DNA from: Planctomyces sp. SH-PL62
GTDB taxonomy: Bacteria; Planctomycetota; Planctomycetia; Planctomycetales; Planctomycetaceae
Assembly (NCBI GenBank): GCA_945893075.1
Contig: CAMDDX010000036.1
Coordinates: forward strand, 1 to 34,477
Direction of reading: 5' to 3'
Length of the DNA: 34,477 nt
A program made the translations under genes and the position numbers. The notes under the pieces are model-generated. The model made no database searches. It was given only the letters and a program-made list of their open reading frames with translations, and was not told where the DNA came from. Positions 17,766 through 25,791 of this stretch are shown here, piece after piece (within the stretch, counting starts at the first letter, position 1; every line of letters starts with the position of its first letter).

Positions 17766-17894
17766 CACCTGCCGACGGTTTCGTGACGACGCGTGGCACT
17801 GTCTCTAGCCAAGTATCGCTGTGGTTCGAAGTTGGGTAGATATCAATGGATGTGGGGGCGAGGGGACCGGCCGGACAAACATTCGGTGCGTGTC

Positions 17895-17932
17895 TACGAA
17901 ACTCTTCGTTGACAACTACGAACATGTTCGTA
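17895..17932. promoter_or_regulatory. Double dyad, probable BlaI operator
   Basis: Two dyads share the half-site TACGAA/TTCGTA: TACGAA-ACTC-TTCGTT (17895-17910) and the perfect 16-bp palindrome TACGAACATGTTCGTA (17917-17932). Their centres are 22 bp apart, about two helical turns, as expected for two dimers on one face. The second fills the spacer of the predicted promoter. BlaI/MecI-type repressors bind short palindromes over their own promoters, so autorepression is the natural reading; binding itself is inferred. Confidence 0.65.
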
Positions 17933-17937
17933 ATAGT
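17909..17937 (+). promoter_or_regulatory. Predicted sigma70-type promoter of blaI
   Basis: Perfect -35 TTGACA (17909-17914), 17-bp spacer and a weak -10 AATAGT (17932-17937). The transcript would carry a ~140-base leader containing hairpin N. Overlap with the palindrome supports regulation by the downstream repressor. Confidence 0.5.
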
Positions 17938-17983
17938 GCCGCCCGGATTTGATTTGTGCTGGAGAGGTCTGCTTGTCCGTATC

Positions 17984-18054
17984 TTTCGCCTTTCATTTTC
18001 CGCCAGCCGCCTGATTGTGCTGGAAAGAGCTGGCGGAAAATGAAGGGCGAAAAA
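17984..18054. repeat. Inverted repeat N in the blaI leader
   Basis: TTTCGCCTTTCATTTTCCGC (from 17984) pairs with GCTGGCGGAAAATGAAGGGC (from 18029) over ~24 bp with one mismatch. It ends about 30 bases before the blaI ATG, upstream of the GAAGGAG ribosome binding site, and could affect translation or stability of the leader. Confidence 0.85.
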
Positions 18055-18084
18055 TGAGTATTCCGATCCGAAGGAGTAGTTCAC

Positions 18085-18477
18085 ATGCCTAAGCCTGAGT
18101 TGCCACGACCCACGGAAGCGGAACTTGCGATCTTGCGAGTTCTCTGGGAGCGCGGGCCCAGCACCGTGCGTGAAGTGACCGACGTGCTGCAAGAGGCGCG
18201 CGGGACGGGATACACGACCGCGTTGAAGCTGTTGCAGATCATGACCGAGAAGGGGCTCGTCCAGCGCGACGAAACTTCGCGGGCTCATGCTTATGAAGCG
18301 GTCGCCTCGGCCGAGACGACGCAGCGGCAGCTTGTCAGCGATCTGCTGGAGCGAGCCTTTGGCGGTTCAGCTCGGCAGTTGGTGTTGCAAGCGTTGTCGG
18401 CCAAGCGCGCCTCACGCGATGAACTGGCGGAGATTCGCGGCTTGTTGGATGAGTTCGAGAAGAAAGCGAAGTCGTAG
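18085..18477 (+). CDS. blaI: BlaI/MecI/CopY-family transcriptional repressor
   Basis: A 130-aa winged-helix repressor. The family opening LPRPTEAELAILRVLWERGP (about 6-25) and the recognition region TGYTTALKLLQIMTEKGLV are clear, and a C-terminal helical dimerisation part follows. In BlaI/BlaR1 systems the repressor is inactivated when the membrane zinc protease senses a signal. The partner protease gene starts 17 bases downstream. The start is well set by GAAGGAG 8 bases before the ATG. The double dyad upstream suggests it represses its own operon. The signal need not be a beta-lactam. Confidence 0.95.
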   Translation: MPKPELPRPTEAELAILRVLWERGPSTVREVTDVLQEARGTGYTTALKLLQIMTEKGLVQRDETSRAHAYEAVASAETTQRQLVSDLLERAFGGSARQLVLQALSAKRASRDELAEIRGLLDEFEKKAKS

Positions 18478-18493
18478 CGCACGGAGACCGATC

Positions 18494-21400
18494 ATGTTGA
18501 GTCATGCGATCGAAGTTCTCGGTTGGACGCTGCTGCACTTTGTGTGGCAGGGAGCTGTTGTGGGGGTGCTCGCGGCGGCGACGCTGCTGGCGTTGCGGCC
18601 TAGGTCCGCGAACGCTCGCTATTTGACGGCGGTGTCCGCGTTGAGCCTGATGTTGCTGTTGCCGATCGGCACGATCGCTTGGCTCGAACGTGTGCCGGCA
18701 CCGGAAGACATCGCGCCGATCGTCACGACGACACCGGCCATCGAAATGCCTCTCGCTCGCGAAATGGACCTCTCTCCGCTGGACGAGTCGCCGATCAGCG
18801 TCGAACGCATCGAGTTCGAGAAAACGCCTCACGCCGCTGCGGTGGCGGAAACGAAACCGACGCGGCTCGAAGAGGTGTCCGAGAAGCGAGAGACTTTCGA
18901 TGTCGAGGCGTTCGTCAAGCCGTTCATCCCGTGGGCCGTGGGGGTGTGGCTGATCGGTGTCGGAGTTCTTTCGCTCCGCTTGTTCGCGAGTTGGTTGAGC
19001 GTGCTGCGTTTGCGTCGGCGAGCGACTCAGCCGGCGAGTGCGAATTGGCAAGCGCTGCTCGGCCGGTTGGCCGAGCGGTTGCGGGTCACTCGGCCGGTGA
19101 AGCTGGTCGAGTCGGCGTTGGTGGAAGTTCCCGCGGTCATCGGTTGGCTGAGGCCGGTCATTTTGTTGCCGGCCAGTGCGGTGACGGGGCTGACGACTGA
19201 GCAGCTCGAAGCCTTACTCGCTCACGAACTCGCTCATGTGCGGCGGCACGACTATTTCATCAACCTGCTGCAAACGGTGGTCGAGACGCTGCTGTTCTAT
19301 CACCCGGCCGTCTGGTGGATATCGCGCCGCATCCGCATCGAACGCGAGCGATGCTGTGACGACCTCGCCGTGCAAGCTTGCGGCGATCGGCTGGCCTATG
19401 CGAAGGCACTCGTGGCACTCGAAGAGTTAAGAGCACCGGTGTCGCGGTTCGCGCTGGGAGCGGCGGATGGGTCATTGCGTGATCGTGTTCAGCGAGTGAT
19501 TGCTCCGTCGTCGAATCAACGATTGACCGCCTCGTCGCAATTCGCCGTCGTGACCGGCTGTCTGGCGATCGTCTTGGTCGCCATTTTTATGACGCAGTCT
19601 CCGCGCGGGCAGGGAGTCAATCCGCCCAAGTCGGAACCGGTGAATTCGGAGATTGAACCGCGTGCGCTCGGCGCGGGTCTCCTGACCCCGCCGGAAAAGC
19701 CGACCGAAGGTCTCCCGAACAATGCGGAGCAAAAGAGTGAGGCAAAACCACGAGCCGACGAGAACGATCCGGCGATGAAAAAGTTTCTGGCCATCTGCGT
19801 TCGTGACGCGATGGCAGCGTTGGTTGACGGCCGCTTGGAGTTGGCGTTGGAGCAGGAATTCCGGGTCAAGCCCACCGCCGAAAAGCCGGAGGGAGATGTT
19901 TTCAAGTCGACGGCGACCGCGGGCTGGATTGGCGAGGGCCAGAAGTGGCGTGTCGATTTCGACGGACGGATTCTGCGGCCAGTTGAGAATCGTTTCGTCC
20001 ATGAATGGTTGCCGCATCAATGGTCTGCGGGCTTCGATGGCCAACAGCATTACTCGTGGGACCGAGACGCCCGCGAGATCGAGATCGGTCGTCCGTTCTT
20101 GATGGCGTTGCAGTACTCGCCGCCGCAATTGTTTTGGGGCTACTCTTCCGCGGACTTGCAGACGGTGCTGACGTCGCCAGACACCAGAATCACCGAGGCC
20201 GTGCATCAAGGGTTGAGCTGTTTTCGCATCGAAGCGGAACATGCCAACGGTCCCAGCAAGAAAATTCGAGTCGCTCTGCTGTTGTGTCCCGAACGCGGGT
20301 ATCTCCCGTTGGAAATCCGCACTTTCTCCGAGTCCCGACTCGACAGCGAAACACAGTTCTCCGACTTCATCGAACTGCGAGCCGGAGTCTGGGCTCCTCG
20401 GAAGATTCTCACCAAATGGGATGACGCCCCCATCGCTGGCGTCAGTCAGACGGCTCAGCAAATCATCACCACCGTGAAACGCTGCGAGTTGAGTGAGGCT
20501 GCGAAAATCCAATCCGAGGAATTCCGAGTCGATCCCCCTGCAGGGACGAAGCGGATTGAACCTGACAAAACTGGAGACCTGCGGTCCAGCGAAGCGGCGG
20601 GGTCAGGAGACCCGCGCCGAGCGCAGGAATTGCCACAAGGTGACGCGGAAGCACTTGACGCACTTGAGCGTTGGCGAAAAGCCACGGACAACCTTGCTTC
20701 GTTTGAAGCGGATTTTGATCGCTACGAATATGACTCGGTTTTTCAAGTCATGAAGCGCGGAGTCGGTCACTTTCGTTGGAGCGGCGCGGAATCGTGGCAT
20801 TATGAACTCAAGCCGTTCGACGTTCCGAAAGGCAAAACGGTCACGGCCAAACAATGGGAAACTGGCAAACTCAACACGTTTCAGGTTGAAGCGAGTCAAC
20901 CTGAAATCTGGACTCGCGATGGCAACTCCCTCACTCAAGAATCGCTTGGCAAGAAATGGTCGGTTCAGATCCCAAGAGAGAGTGATCTCCCCACGAACTT
21001 TTTCGCTGATCTGATCGCTGCTGTTGCTCGTGGACCGTTCGCTATCCCACCAAAACCCCAGCACATCGAGAAGGTCAGGCAGGTCGAGAAAACCGGGGAA
21101 GAGATTTGGTTGCAGATCACTCCCAATGGCGATGAACGCAGGTGTTATCAACTCATGATCGCCATTCTGAATCGCAAGACGCACTTGCCTCGAGCGATTC
21201 GGATGATCGATCCTGCGGGCACAAAAGTCACCGACCTTGCTTATCGGTCGCTCAGCATTCGGTTGCGAAATGGCGGTGTCACGACCACTACACAAGATTC
21301 GACAAGAGACCTCGATTGGGGGACTCCGGTGGCCGTTGAAAAACGAACCGATTCACTGAAAAGCCGAGCGGATGCACTGAGACTCTTGACCTGGTCCGAC

Positions 21401-24400
21401 CCGGTTGAGGGAGCGGGAGACTCGCGCCAAGCACAGGCGGTGAATCCTCAAAACGCTGACACCGCCCCGAAGGCTGCTACTCCTATCAAGGGGCAAATCC
21501 GATGGGTTGATCCACCCAATAGCCGAGTCTGGATCAATCTTGGTCAGGCTGATGGCGTCGTTCGGCGGATGAAGTTTCAAGTCGTCGAGAAGGAGACTCC
21601 GAAGAATGGCGATCCGCCGCCAGCGGTTAAGGGAAAGATCGAAGTCCTCCGAATCATTGACGGCCACACCGCTGAGGCTCGCATTCTTGAAGGTCAAAAC
21701 AATGCTGTGGCGAAAGGCGATGAAGTCGTTCAACTCTTTGAAACCACACAGACGAACGACGAGCCGATTGAAGGACAACGCAAACTGCCACCGCCGAAAG
21801 GCGAAATCTACGACGCCGCGCGTCCCCGTAATGATCGCGTAAAGCCGAATCGAGAATCAGGGGCTGTGAGTGGAGCGATCAGTGGCAACCGCCGAGATCG
21901 CGATCCAAAGATGTTCGACCAGTTCACCGGCCGAGTGCGGCTCAAGACGGAGAAGCCGTTGCCGGATTTGGAAAAGGTGGTGGTCCCGGCAGGCAAGGTG
22001 TTGGATGAGTCGTTGGTGTTCTCGAAGGACGGCGGCTTGGCGAATGTGTTTGTTTATTTGTGGAAGCCAACATTCAAGATCGACGAGCTGGCGATCGGCG
22101 ACCGAGTGAGTCCAGCATTTCTGTTTGCAGGTGACGGAAAGTTCTGGCCGCGTGCCGCGATCGTGCGCGTGGGAAGTCCGCTCACCTTACTCAACAGCGG
22201 ACCGGATCTCGTCGATTTTCACGCGCAACCGTTGAGAAGCGATGGTTTCAACGTCACTGTCGGGAAGGATCATCAGAGCGAGGTCGCTCCCTTTAAGCGT
22301 GCTGAGAGCGTCCCGTTTTCGGTGAAATGCAGCTTCACACCGTGGTTGCTGGCGCATGTGCTGACGCTCGATCATCCATTCGCGAGCGTGACGGACAAGG
22401 ATGGCAACTTCCGTATCAACGGTCTGCCACCCGGCGAACACGGGTTCCGGGTTTGGCACGAGCGGGCTGGCGACTTGGAAAAGTCACTCGTCGTCACGAT
22501 CAAGCCGGGTGAAAAATCACGCAGCGATTTGGACTACGAACCGACTCGTTTCAAGCTGGAAGAGTCGGAGATCCAGAACTGGGGCAATCGGCAAATCAAA
22601 ACCGCGCGCGGCGCGGGTCTCCCGAACGACACGCGGCCAACATCAACGAAATCAACCGACGCGAACGAGGAGACCTCCGGTCCAACCCAGCGGCGGGGTC
22701 AGGAGACCCGCGCCGAGCGCGACGTCGGACAGCTCACTGGCCGAGTGCGACTCAAGACGGAGAAACCGCTGCCGAATTTGGAGCAGGTGATCGTCCCGGC
22801 GGGCAAGGTGTTGGATGAGTCGTTGGTGTTCTCGAAGGACGGCGGCTTGGCGAATGTGTTCGTGTACTTGCAGAAGCCGACTTTCCCAATCGAACCACCG
22901 CCGAGCAACAAACCTCCGAAACCGTTCGTGTTGATTGCGGAGGGAGAACGGTTCTGGCCTCATGCCTCGTTCGTGCGAGTCGGTAGGCCGGTCGTGTTTG
23001 AGAACCGGCAAACTGAGCCAGTCAACTTTCGCATGGGGCCACTGAAAAACGTTTCCTTCAACGTCCTGGTGAAGATTCAGGAGCATGTCAAAATTCAGGC
23101 GTTCCGATATTCGGAAGCCTTCCCGTTTAAGCTTCAGTCGGACATTCAGCCGTGGATGGTGTCGCATCTGCTGACGCTCGATCATCCCTTCGCCGCCGTG
23201 ACGGATGACGAGGGTCGCTTCAACATCGACGGCCTGCCTCCAGGCGATCACGAGTTCCATGTCTGGCACGAACGGGTCGGCTACTTGGAGAAGAAGCTCC
23301 GCGTCACGATTAAGGCCGGCGAACCCACTCGCAATGCCTTGGAGTACGAACCCAGCCGCTTCGAACTCAACGAGCCCGATGTTCTGAACTGGGGCCAAAG
23401 GCAAATCGACTCGGTGAGGAACCCGATTCCTCTGCCGAGAGTTCCACGCGTACCGGCGGCCGCTCCAAAAGTCGAAGCGAAACGGGAATCACCAGACGCC
23501 GGCGCTGGAAGCGGGGCTCCCGACGTCAGCGCTGGGCGCGGGTCTCCTGACCCCGCCCCGAAGCCGACCGCAGGTCTCCCGGATTCGGTGAGCGAAGTAC
23601 AAGCTGGCGAGAAAAACAAACCCGAAGGAGACCTGCGGTCCAACCCAGCGGCGGGGTCAGGAGACCCGCGCCGAGCGCAGGATGACCCGCGCCGAGCGCA
23701 GGCCGTCGAGCGTGCGGTCGCGTTCTTGAAATCGCAGCAGAAAGCGGATGGCAGTTGGGATGGGTTTGCGAGCGCTCCCGGTGCTGTGACCTCGCTGTGT
23801 GTCGCGGCGTTGTTGCAAGCGGGTGTGAAACCGGATGACGCCGGAATCCAGAAAGCGATCGCCCCCTTGCGGAAGATCGAGCCGGCGCAGATCTACGCGG
23901 TCGCGTTGCAAACGATGGTCTTCTGCGCCGCGTCACCGAAAGAGGATGCGGAATTGATTCGGCGAAACGTGGCCTGGATCGAGAAGGCTCAAGTGCCGGA
24001 CGGCAAGTCGCGCGGAGCTTGGAGTTATGCGTTGGCTCACGGCGGACGAGGGGATGGTTCCTGTTCGCGGTTTGCCCTGCTGGGATTGCAAGCCGCCAAG
24101 AAAGCGGGCTTCGAGGTGCAGGCTGAAACGTGGCGACGAGTCAGCGACTACTACCTGACGACTCAAACGAATGAGGGGGGCTGGAGCTACGCAGCACAGG
24201 GGCCGCCATCACCGACGATGACTCTGGCAGGAGTGGCCGGCTTGGCGACGGCGAATCGGTACTTGCCTCAAGATGAGCAAACGAAAACTCGCGAAGCCGC
24301 CATTCGCAAGCCGGCCGAGTATCTCGAAAAGGTGATCCCCGAACTGCAACGAGCCCCGTTCGCGTTTTATGCCCTGCATTGCCTGGAACGAGCGGGACAT

Positions 24401-24952
24401 GTCAGCGGTCAGACTCAATTCGGCAAGCTCGAATGGAAAGCCGACATGACCAAGCGGCTGCTGGATGCACAAGGTCCAAAAGGGAGTTGGAGTGGTGCCA
24501 CCGCACCGGCCGTCGAAAACGAACTCATCGCAACCAGCTTGGCGCTGCTCTCGCTGACGGGCCAGCCAGAGCCGAAGCTGATGAGTCGCCGTTTGCGCAT
24601 CGAACCGCGCGACGCGAAAAAGCCGTTTCAGGTTCAGAGCAGCTTGATCGAAAACTCATCGCCGCCTCGCCATCGGACTTCGTTCAGCGGCGGCGTGCGA
24701 ATTGAAGGGATCGAATCCGATGGTTCGAAATGGCGAATCGAAGCTGATCGAGCGGTGATCGACTCTTTCGCGCGAGTCAATGAAAAGTTCGAGTTCACTC
24801 CTGACAGCGACGTGACGCGCGTCGTCTGTACCGGTTCGGTGATTTTCGAAGGTGGCGATGGCGATCAATTGACGAAGGTGACGGCAGAGGATTTCGATCT
24901 CAACCTGCTTGAGAACTCCGGTTTGTTCAATACGAACCGCAGCCTGCCGTGA
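18494..24952 (+). CDS. Giant BlaR1/M56 zinc-protease sensor fused to periplasmic modules
   Basis: A 2152-aa fusion; classical BlaR1 is about 600 aa. Residues 1-380 are an M56 membrane protease: membrane segments near 10-35, 45-62, 147-163 and 360-378, zinc motif HELAH (244-248) and ERCCDD (285-290). Then, in order, a LolA-like region (425-690), a second LolA-like domain resembling the TIGR03009 type (715-945), an SH3-like domain (995-1087), two cupredoxin-like domains with carboxypeptidase-regulatory-like ends (1142-1356, 1412-1632), a terpenoid-cyclase-like helical toroid (1736-2033) and an LptA/OstA-like C-terminus (2031-2152). Seven copies of repeat C lie in the linkers. I chose ATG 18494; the frame is open further up inside blaI. 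The protease should cut BlaI; what the outer modules sense is unknown. Domain limits are approximate. Confidence 0.85.
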   Translation: MLSHAIEVLGWTLLHFVWQGAVVGVLAAATLLALRPRSANARYLTAVSALSLMLLLPIGTIAWLERVPAPEDIAPIVTTTPAIEMPLAREMDLSPLDESPISVERIEFEKTPHAAAVAETKPTRLEEVSEKRETFDVEAFVKPFIPWAVGVWLIGVGVLSLRLFASWLSVLRLRRRATQPASANWQALLGRLAERLRVTRPVKLVESALVEVPAVIGWLRPVILLPASAVTGLTTEQLEALLAHELAHVRRHDYFINLLQTVVETLLFYHPAVWWISRRIRIERERCCDDLAVQACGDRLAYAKALVALEELRAPVSRFALGAADGSLRDRVQRVIAPSSNQRLTASSQFAVVTGCLAIVLVAIFMTQSPRGQGVNPPKSEPVNSEIEPRALGAGLLTPPEKPTEGLPNNAEQKSEAKPRADENDPAMKKFLAICVRDAMAALVDGRLELALEQEFRVKPTAEKPEGDVFKSTATAGWIGEGQKWRVDFDGRILRPVENRFVHEWLPHQWSAGFDGQQHYSWDRDAREIEIGRPFLMALQYSPPQLFWGYSSADLQTVLTSPDTRITEAVHQGLSCFRIEAEHANGPSKKIRVALLLCPERGYLPLEIRTFSESRLDSETQFSDFIELRAGVWAPRKILTKWDDAPIAGVSQTAQQIITTVKRCELSEAAKIQSEEFRVDPPAGTKRIEPDKTGDLRSSEAAGSGDPRRAQELPQGDAEALDALERWRKATDNLASFEADFDRYEYDSVFQVMKRGVGHFRWSGAESWHYELKPFDVPKGKTVTAKQWETGKLNTFQVEASQPEIWTRDGNSLTQESLGKKWSVQIPRESDLPTNFFADLIAAVARGPFAIPPKPQHIEKVRQVEKTGEEIWLQITPNGDERRCYQLMIAILNRKTHLPRAIRMIDPAGTKVTDLAYRSLSIRLRNGGVTTTTQDSTRDLDWGTPVAVEKRTDSLKSRADALRLLTWSDPVEGAGDSRQAQAVNPQNADTAPKAATPIKGQIRWVDPPNSRVWINLGQADGVVRRMKFQVVEKETPKNGDPPPAVKGKIEVLRIIDGHTAEARILEGQNNAVAKGDEVVQLFETTQTNDEPIEGQRKLPPPKGEIYDAARPRNDRVKPNRESGAVSGAISGNRRDRDPKMFDQFTGRVRLKTEKPLPDLEKVVVPAGKVLDESLVFSKDGGLANVFVYLWKPTFKIDELAIGDRVSPAFLFAGDGKFWPRAAIVRVGSPLTLLNSGPDLVDFHAQPLRSDGFNVTVGKDHQSEVAPFKRAESVPFSVKCSFTPWLLAHVLTLDHPFASVTDKDGNFRINGLPPGEHGFRVWHERAGDLEKSLVVTIKPGEKSRSDLDYEPTRFKLEESEIQNWGNRQIKTARGAGLPNDTRPTSTKSTDANEETSGPTQRRGQETRAERDVGQLTGRVRLKTEKPLPNLEQVIVPAGKVLDESLVFSKDGGLANVFVYLQKPTFPIEPPPSNKPPKPFVLIAEGERFWPHASFVRVGRPVVFENRQTEPVNFRMGPLKNVSFNVLVKIQEHVKIQAFRYSEAFPFKLQSDIQPWMVSHLLTLDHPFAAVTDDEGRFNIDGLPPGDHEFHVWHERVGYLEKKLRVTIKAGEPTRNALEYEPSRFELNEPDVLNWGQRQIDSVRNPIPLPRVPRVPAAAPKVEAKRESPDAGAGSGAPDVSAGRGSPDPAPKPTAGLPDSVSEVQAGEKNKPEGDLRSNPAAGSGDPRRAQDDPRRAQAVERAVAFLKSQQKADGSWDGFASAPGAVTSLCVAALLQAGVKPDDAGIQKAIAPLRKIEPAQIYAVALQTMVFCAASPKEDAELIRRNVAWIEKAQVPDGKSRGAWSYALAHGGRGDGSCSRFALLGLQAAKKAGFEVQAETWRRVSDYYLTTQTNEGGWSYAAQGPPSPTMTLAGVAGLATANRYLPQDEQTKTREAAIRKPAEYLEKVIPELQRAPFAFYALHCLERAGHVSGQTQFGKLEWKADMTKRLLDAQGPKGSWSGATAPAVENELIATSLALLSLTGQPEPKLMSRRLRIEPRDAKKPFQVQSSLIENSSPPRHRTSFSGGVRIEGIESDGSKWRIEADRAVIDSFARVNEKFEFTPDSDVTRVVCTGSVIFEGGDGDQLTKVTAEDFDLNLLENSGLFNTNRSLP
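19664..19715. repeat. Repeat family C, copy 1 (reverse orientation)
   Basis: GCGCTCGGCGCGGGTCTCCT...GACCGAAGGTCTCC, read in frame as residues 391-408 (RALGAGLLTPP...). It lies right after the last membrane segment of the M56 domain. Confidence 0.85.
20573..20627. repeat. Repeat family C, copy 2 (forward)
   Basis: GGAGACCTGCGGTCCAGCGA...GACCCGCGCCGAGCGCAGG, read as GDLRSSEAAGSGDPRRAQ (residues 694-711), between the two LolA-like regions. Contains the small hairpins GACC-TGC-GGTC and GGGTC-AGGA-GACCC. Confidence 0.9.
21389..21438. repeat. Repeat family C, copy 3 (forward, diverged)
   Basis: GACCTGGTCCGACCCGGTTG...GGGAGACTCGCGCCAAGCACAGG; clearly related to copies 2 and 7 but with many changes, so an older insertion. 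It lies between the second LolA-like domain and the SH3-like domain (residues 966-982). Confidence 0.65.
22604..22626. repeat. Repeat family C, copy 4 (reverse, partial)
   Basis: GCGCGCGGCGCGGGTCTCCC, followed by GAAC as at the end of copy 1; a truncated or internally deleted unit at the end of the first cupredoxin-like domain (residues 1371-1378). Confidence 0.6.
22669..22720. repeat. Repeat family C, copy 5 (forward, different frame)
   Basis: GGAGACCTCCGGTCCAACCC...GGAGACCCGCGCCGAGCGC, read one base out of phase compared with copies 2 and 7, giving ETSGPTQRRGQETRAER (residues 1393-1409). It directly precedes the second cupredoxin-like domain. Confidence 0.9.
23529..23579. repeat. Repeat family C, copy 6 (reverse, second reverse frame)
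   Basis: GCGCTGGGCGCGGGTCTCCT...GACCGCAGGTCTCC, read as AGRGSPDPAPKPTAGLP, a different frame from copy 1. It lies in the linker between the second cupredoxin-like domain and the cyclase-like domain. Confidence 0.88.
23627..23702. repeat. Repeat family C, copy 7 (forward, with end duplication)
   Basis: GGAGACCTGCGGTCCAACCC...GCGCCGAGCGCAGG, read as GDLRSNPAAGSGDPRRAQ, then the last 16 bases repeat (CCGCGCCGAGCGCAGG at 23687-23702). Together with copy 6 it forms an inverted pair of whole units flanking ~45 bp. Confidence 0.9.
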
Positions 24953-24964
24953 AATGAAATCTGA

Positions 24965-24981
24965 GGCGATTCAGAGTCGCC
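24965..24981. terminator. Small hairpin between convergent genes
   Basis: GGCGA-TTCAGAG-TCGCC (24965-24981) between the stop of the BlaR1-like gene (+) and that of lspA (-), which are only 29 bases apart. A weak two-way terminator is possible; there is no U-run. Confidence 0.3.
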
Positions 24982-25617
24982 CTATTGATGAATTGCACCC
25001 GGCAGCGACTCGACCGTGGATTCGTTCGAGCGATTCGCCAGCTTGGCGGCGTGGTGTTCGGCCCAGAATGAGTAAGCCACCAGCATTCCCGTCCCCGTGA
25101 CCAGAAACACGTCGGCGAAATTGAAGACCGGCCACGAATAGTTGCCGAACGTGAAGAGCAAAAAATCGCGCACGGCTCGATAGGGTTCTCCGGTCTCGGC
25201 ATTCCTGTAGCCGTACAAGCCCAGCCGGTCATAAAGATTTCCGAGCGTGCCGCTGAGCACCAAGCAGAGAGCGACCGTCAGCCAATTGCTCTGCCCGGCG
25301 GACGTCTTCAGCAGGCAGTAGACGATGACCACGACAGCCACGACGCTTAGCGCGGCGAACAGCCACGTCAGACCCTGGCCGATGCCCCACAACGCCCCTT
25401 CGTTGAAGCTTGTGAAGAGACGGAACGTCGAGATCTGCCCGAGCCAGCGATAGATGCGTCCTTGCCCGCCGGGGTAGCCGAGCCAGTCGAAGACCACCGC
25501 TTTGGAATACAGATCCAAAGCCAAACAGCACGTCGTCAGCGGGATGATCAGACACAGCCGCCGAAAAATGCGGGGCATCGGGGCTGTCGAAGCAGTTTGA
25601 GATTGCGGCTCGTCCAT
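24982..25617 (-). CDS. lspA: Lipoprotein signal peptidase (signal peptidase II)
   Basis: An inner-membrane aspartic protease of 211 aa that cleaves the signal peptide of lipid-modified prolipoproteins. Four membrane segments are visible. The conserved motifs are present: DLYSK (35-39), FNEGALWGIGQG (71-82), GTLGNLYDR (123-131) with catalytic D130, and FNFADV (165-170) with catalytic D169. It is somewhat longer than typical proteins (~165 aa), with a 20-aa N-terminal extension and an extra loop before the last motif. A TTG at 25629 is also in frame, but ATG 25617 follows a GGAGGA ribosome binding site. Downstream of the DksA-like gene on the same strand. Confidence 0.95.
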   Translation of the reverse strand: MDEPQSQTASTAPMPRIFRRLCLIIPLTTCCLALDLYSKAVVFDWLGYPGGQGRIYRWLGQISTFRLFTSFNEGALWGIGQGLTWLFAALSVVAVVVIVYCLLKTSAGQSNWLTVALCLVLSGTLGNLYDRLGLYGYRNAETGEPYRAVRDFLLFTFGNYSWPVFNFADVFLVTGTGMLVAYSFWAEHHAAKLANRSNESTVESLPGAIHQ

Positions 25618-25657
25618 GAAATCCTCCAAGCCGGGAAACTATGGCTCCCGCAACGAT

Positions 25658-25685
25658 TAACGCTAGAGGAATAACGCTAGAGGAA
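25658..25685. repeat. Tandem 14-bp repeat
   Basis: TAACGCTAGAGGAA occurs twice back to back (25658-25671, 25672-25685), upstream of lspA and next to repeat E. Confidence 0.75.
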
Positions 25686-25700
25686 GTCGTCCCGCGCCAG

Positions 25701-25765
25701 ACGTAGGACGGACAATCCTGTCCGTCGAATGGCCTTGGGCACGGACAGGATTGTCCGTTCTACGT
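25701..25765. repeat. Inverted repeat E
   Basis: 25-bp arms 25701-25725 and 25741-25765 with one mismatch, beginning ACGTAGGACGGACAATCCTG. Each arm is also a hairpin by itself (GACGGACA-ATCC-TGTCCGTC in the left arm). It lies between the DksA-like gene and lspA and could attenuate read-through between them. Confidence 0.9.
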
Positions 25766-25791
25766 TGTGGTTGCGGTTCCGCTGCGATGGA

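Larger units (their letters stand above)
17417..18084. other. 668-bp intergenic region between the esterase and blaI genes
   Basis: Divergent region. It holds the esterase upstream sequence, repeat B copy 1 (17646-17765), the blaI promoter with two dyads (17895-17937) and repeat N (17984-18054). Open frames across it are short and overlap the repeats; I see no gene. Confidence 0.6.

Noticed and set aside
17917-17932. LexA (SOS) box
   Set aside because: The Gram-positive LexA site needs four bases between CGAAC and GTTCG; here there are two, and the site lies in front of a BlaI-type gene.
18287-18493. Longer start for the BlaR1-like protein inside blaI
   Set aside because: The extension is an out-of-frame translation of blaI, very rich in Arg and Ser; the membrane domain starts at 18494.
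19664-23702. CRISPR array
   Set aside because: Repeat C units alternate in orientation, have irregular spacing of hundreds of bases and are coding; no cas genes are present.
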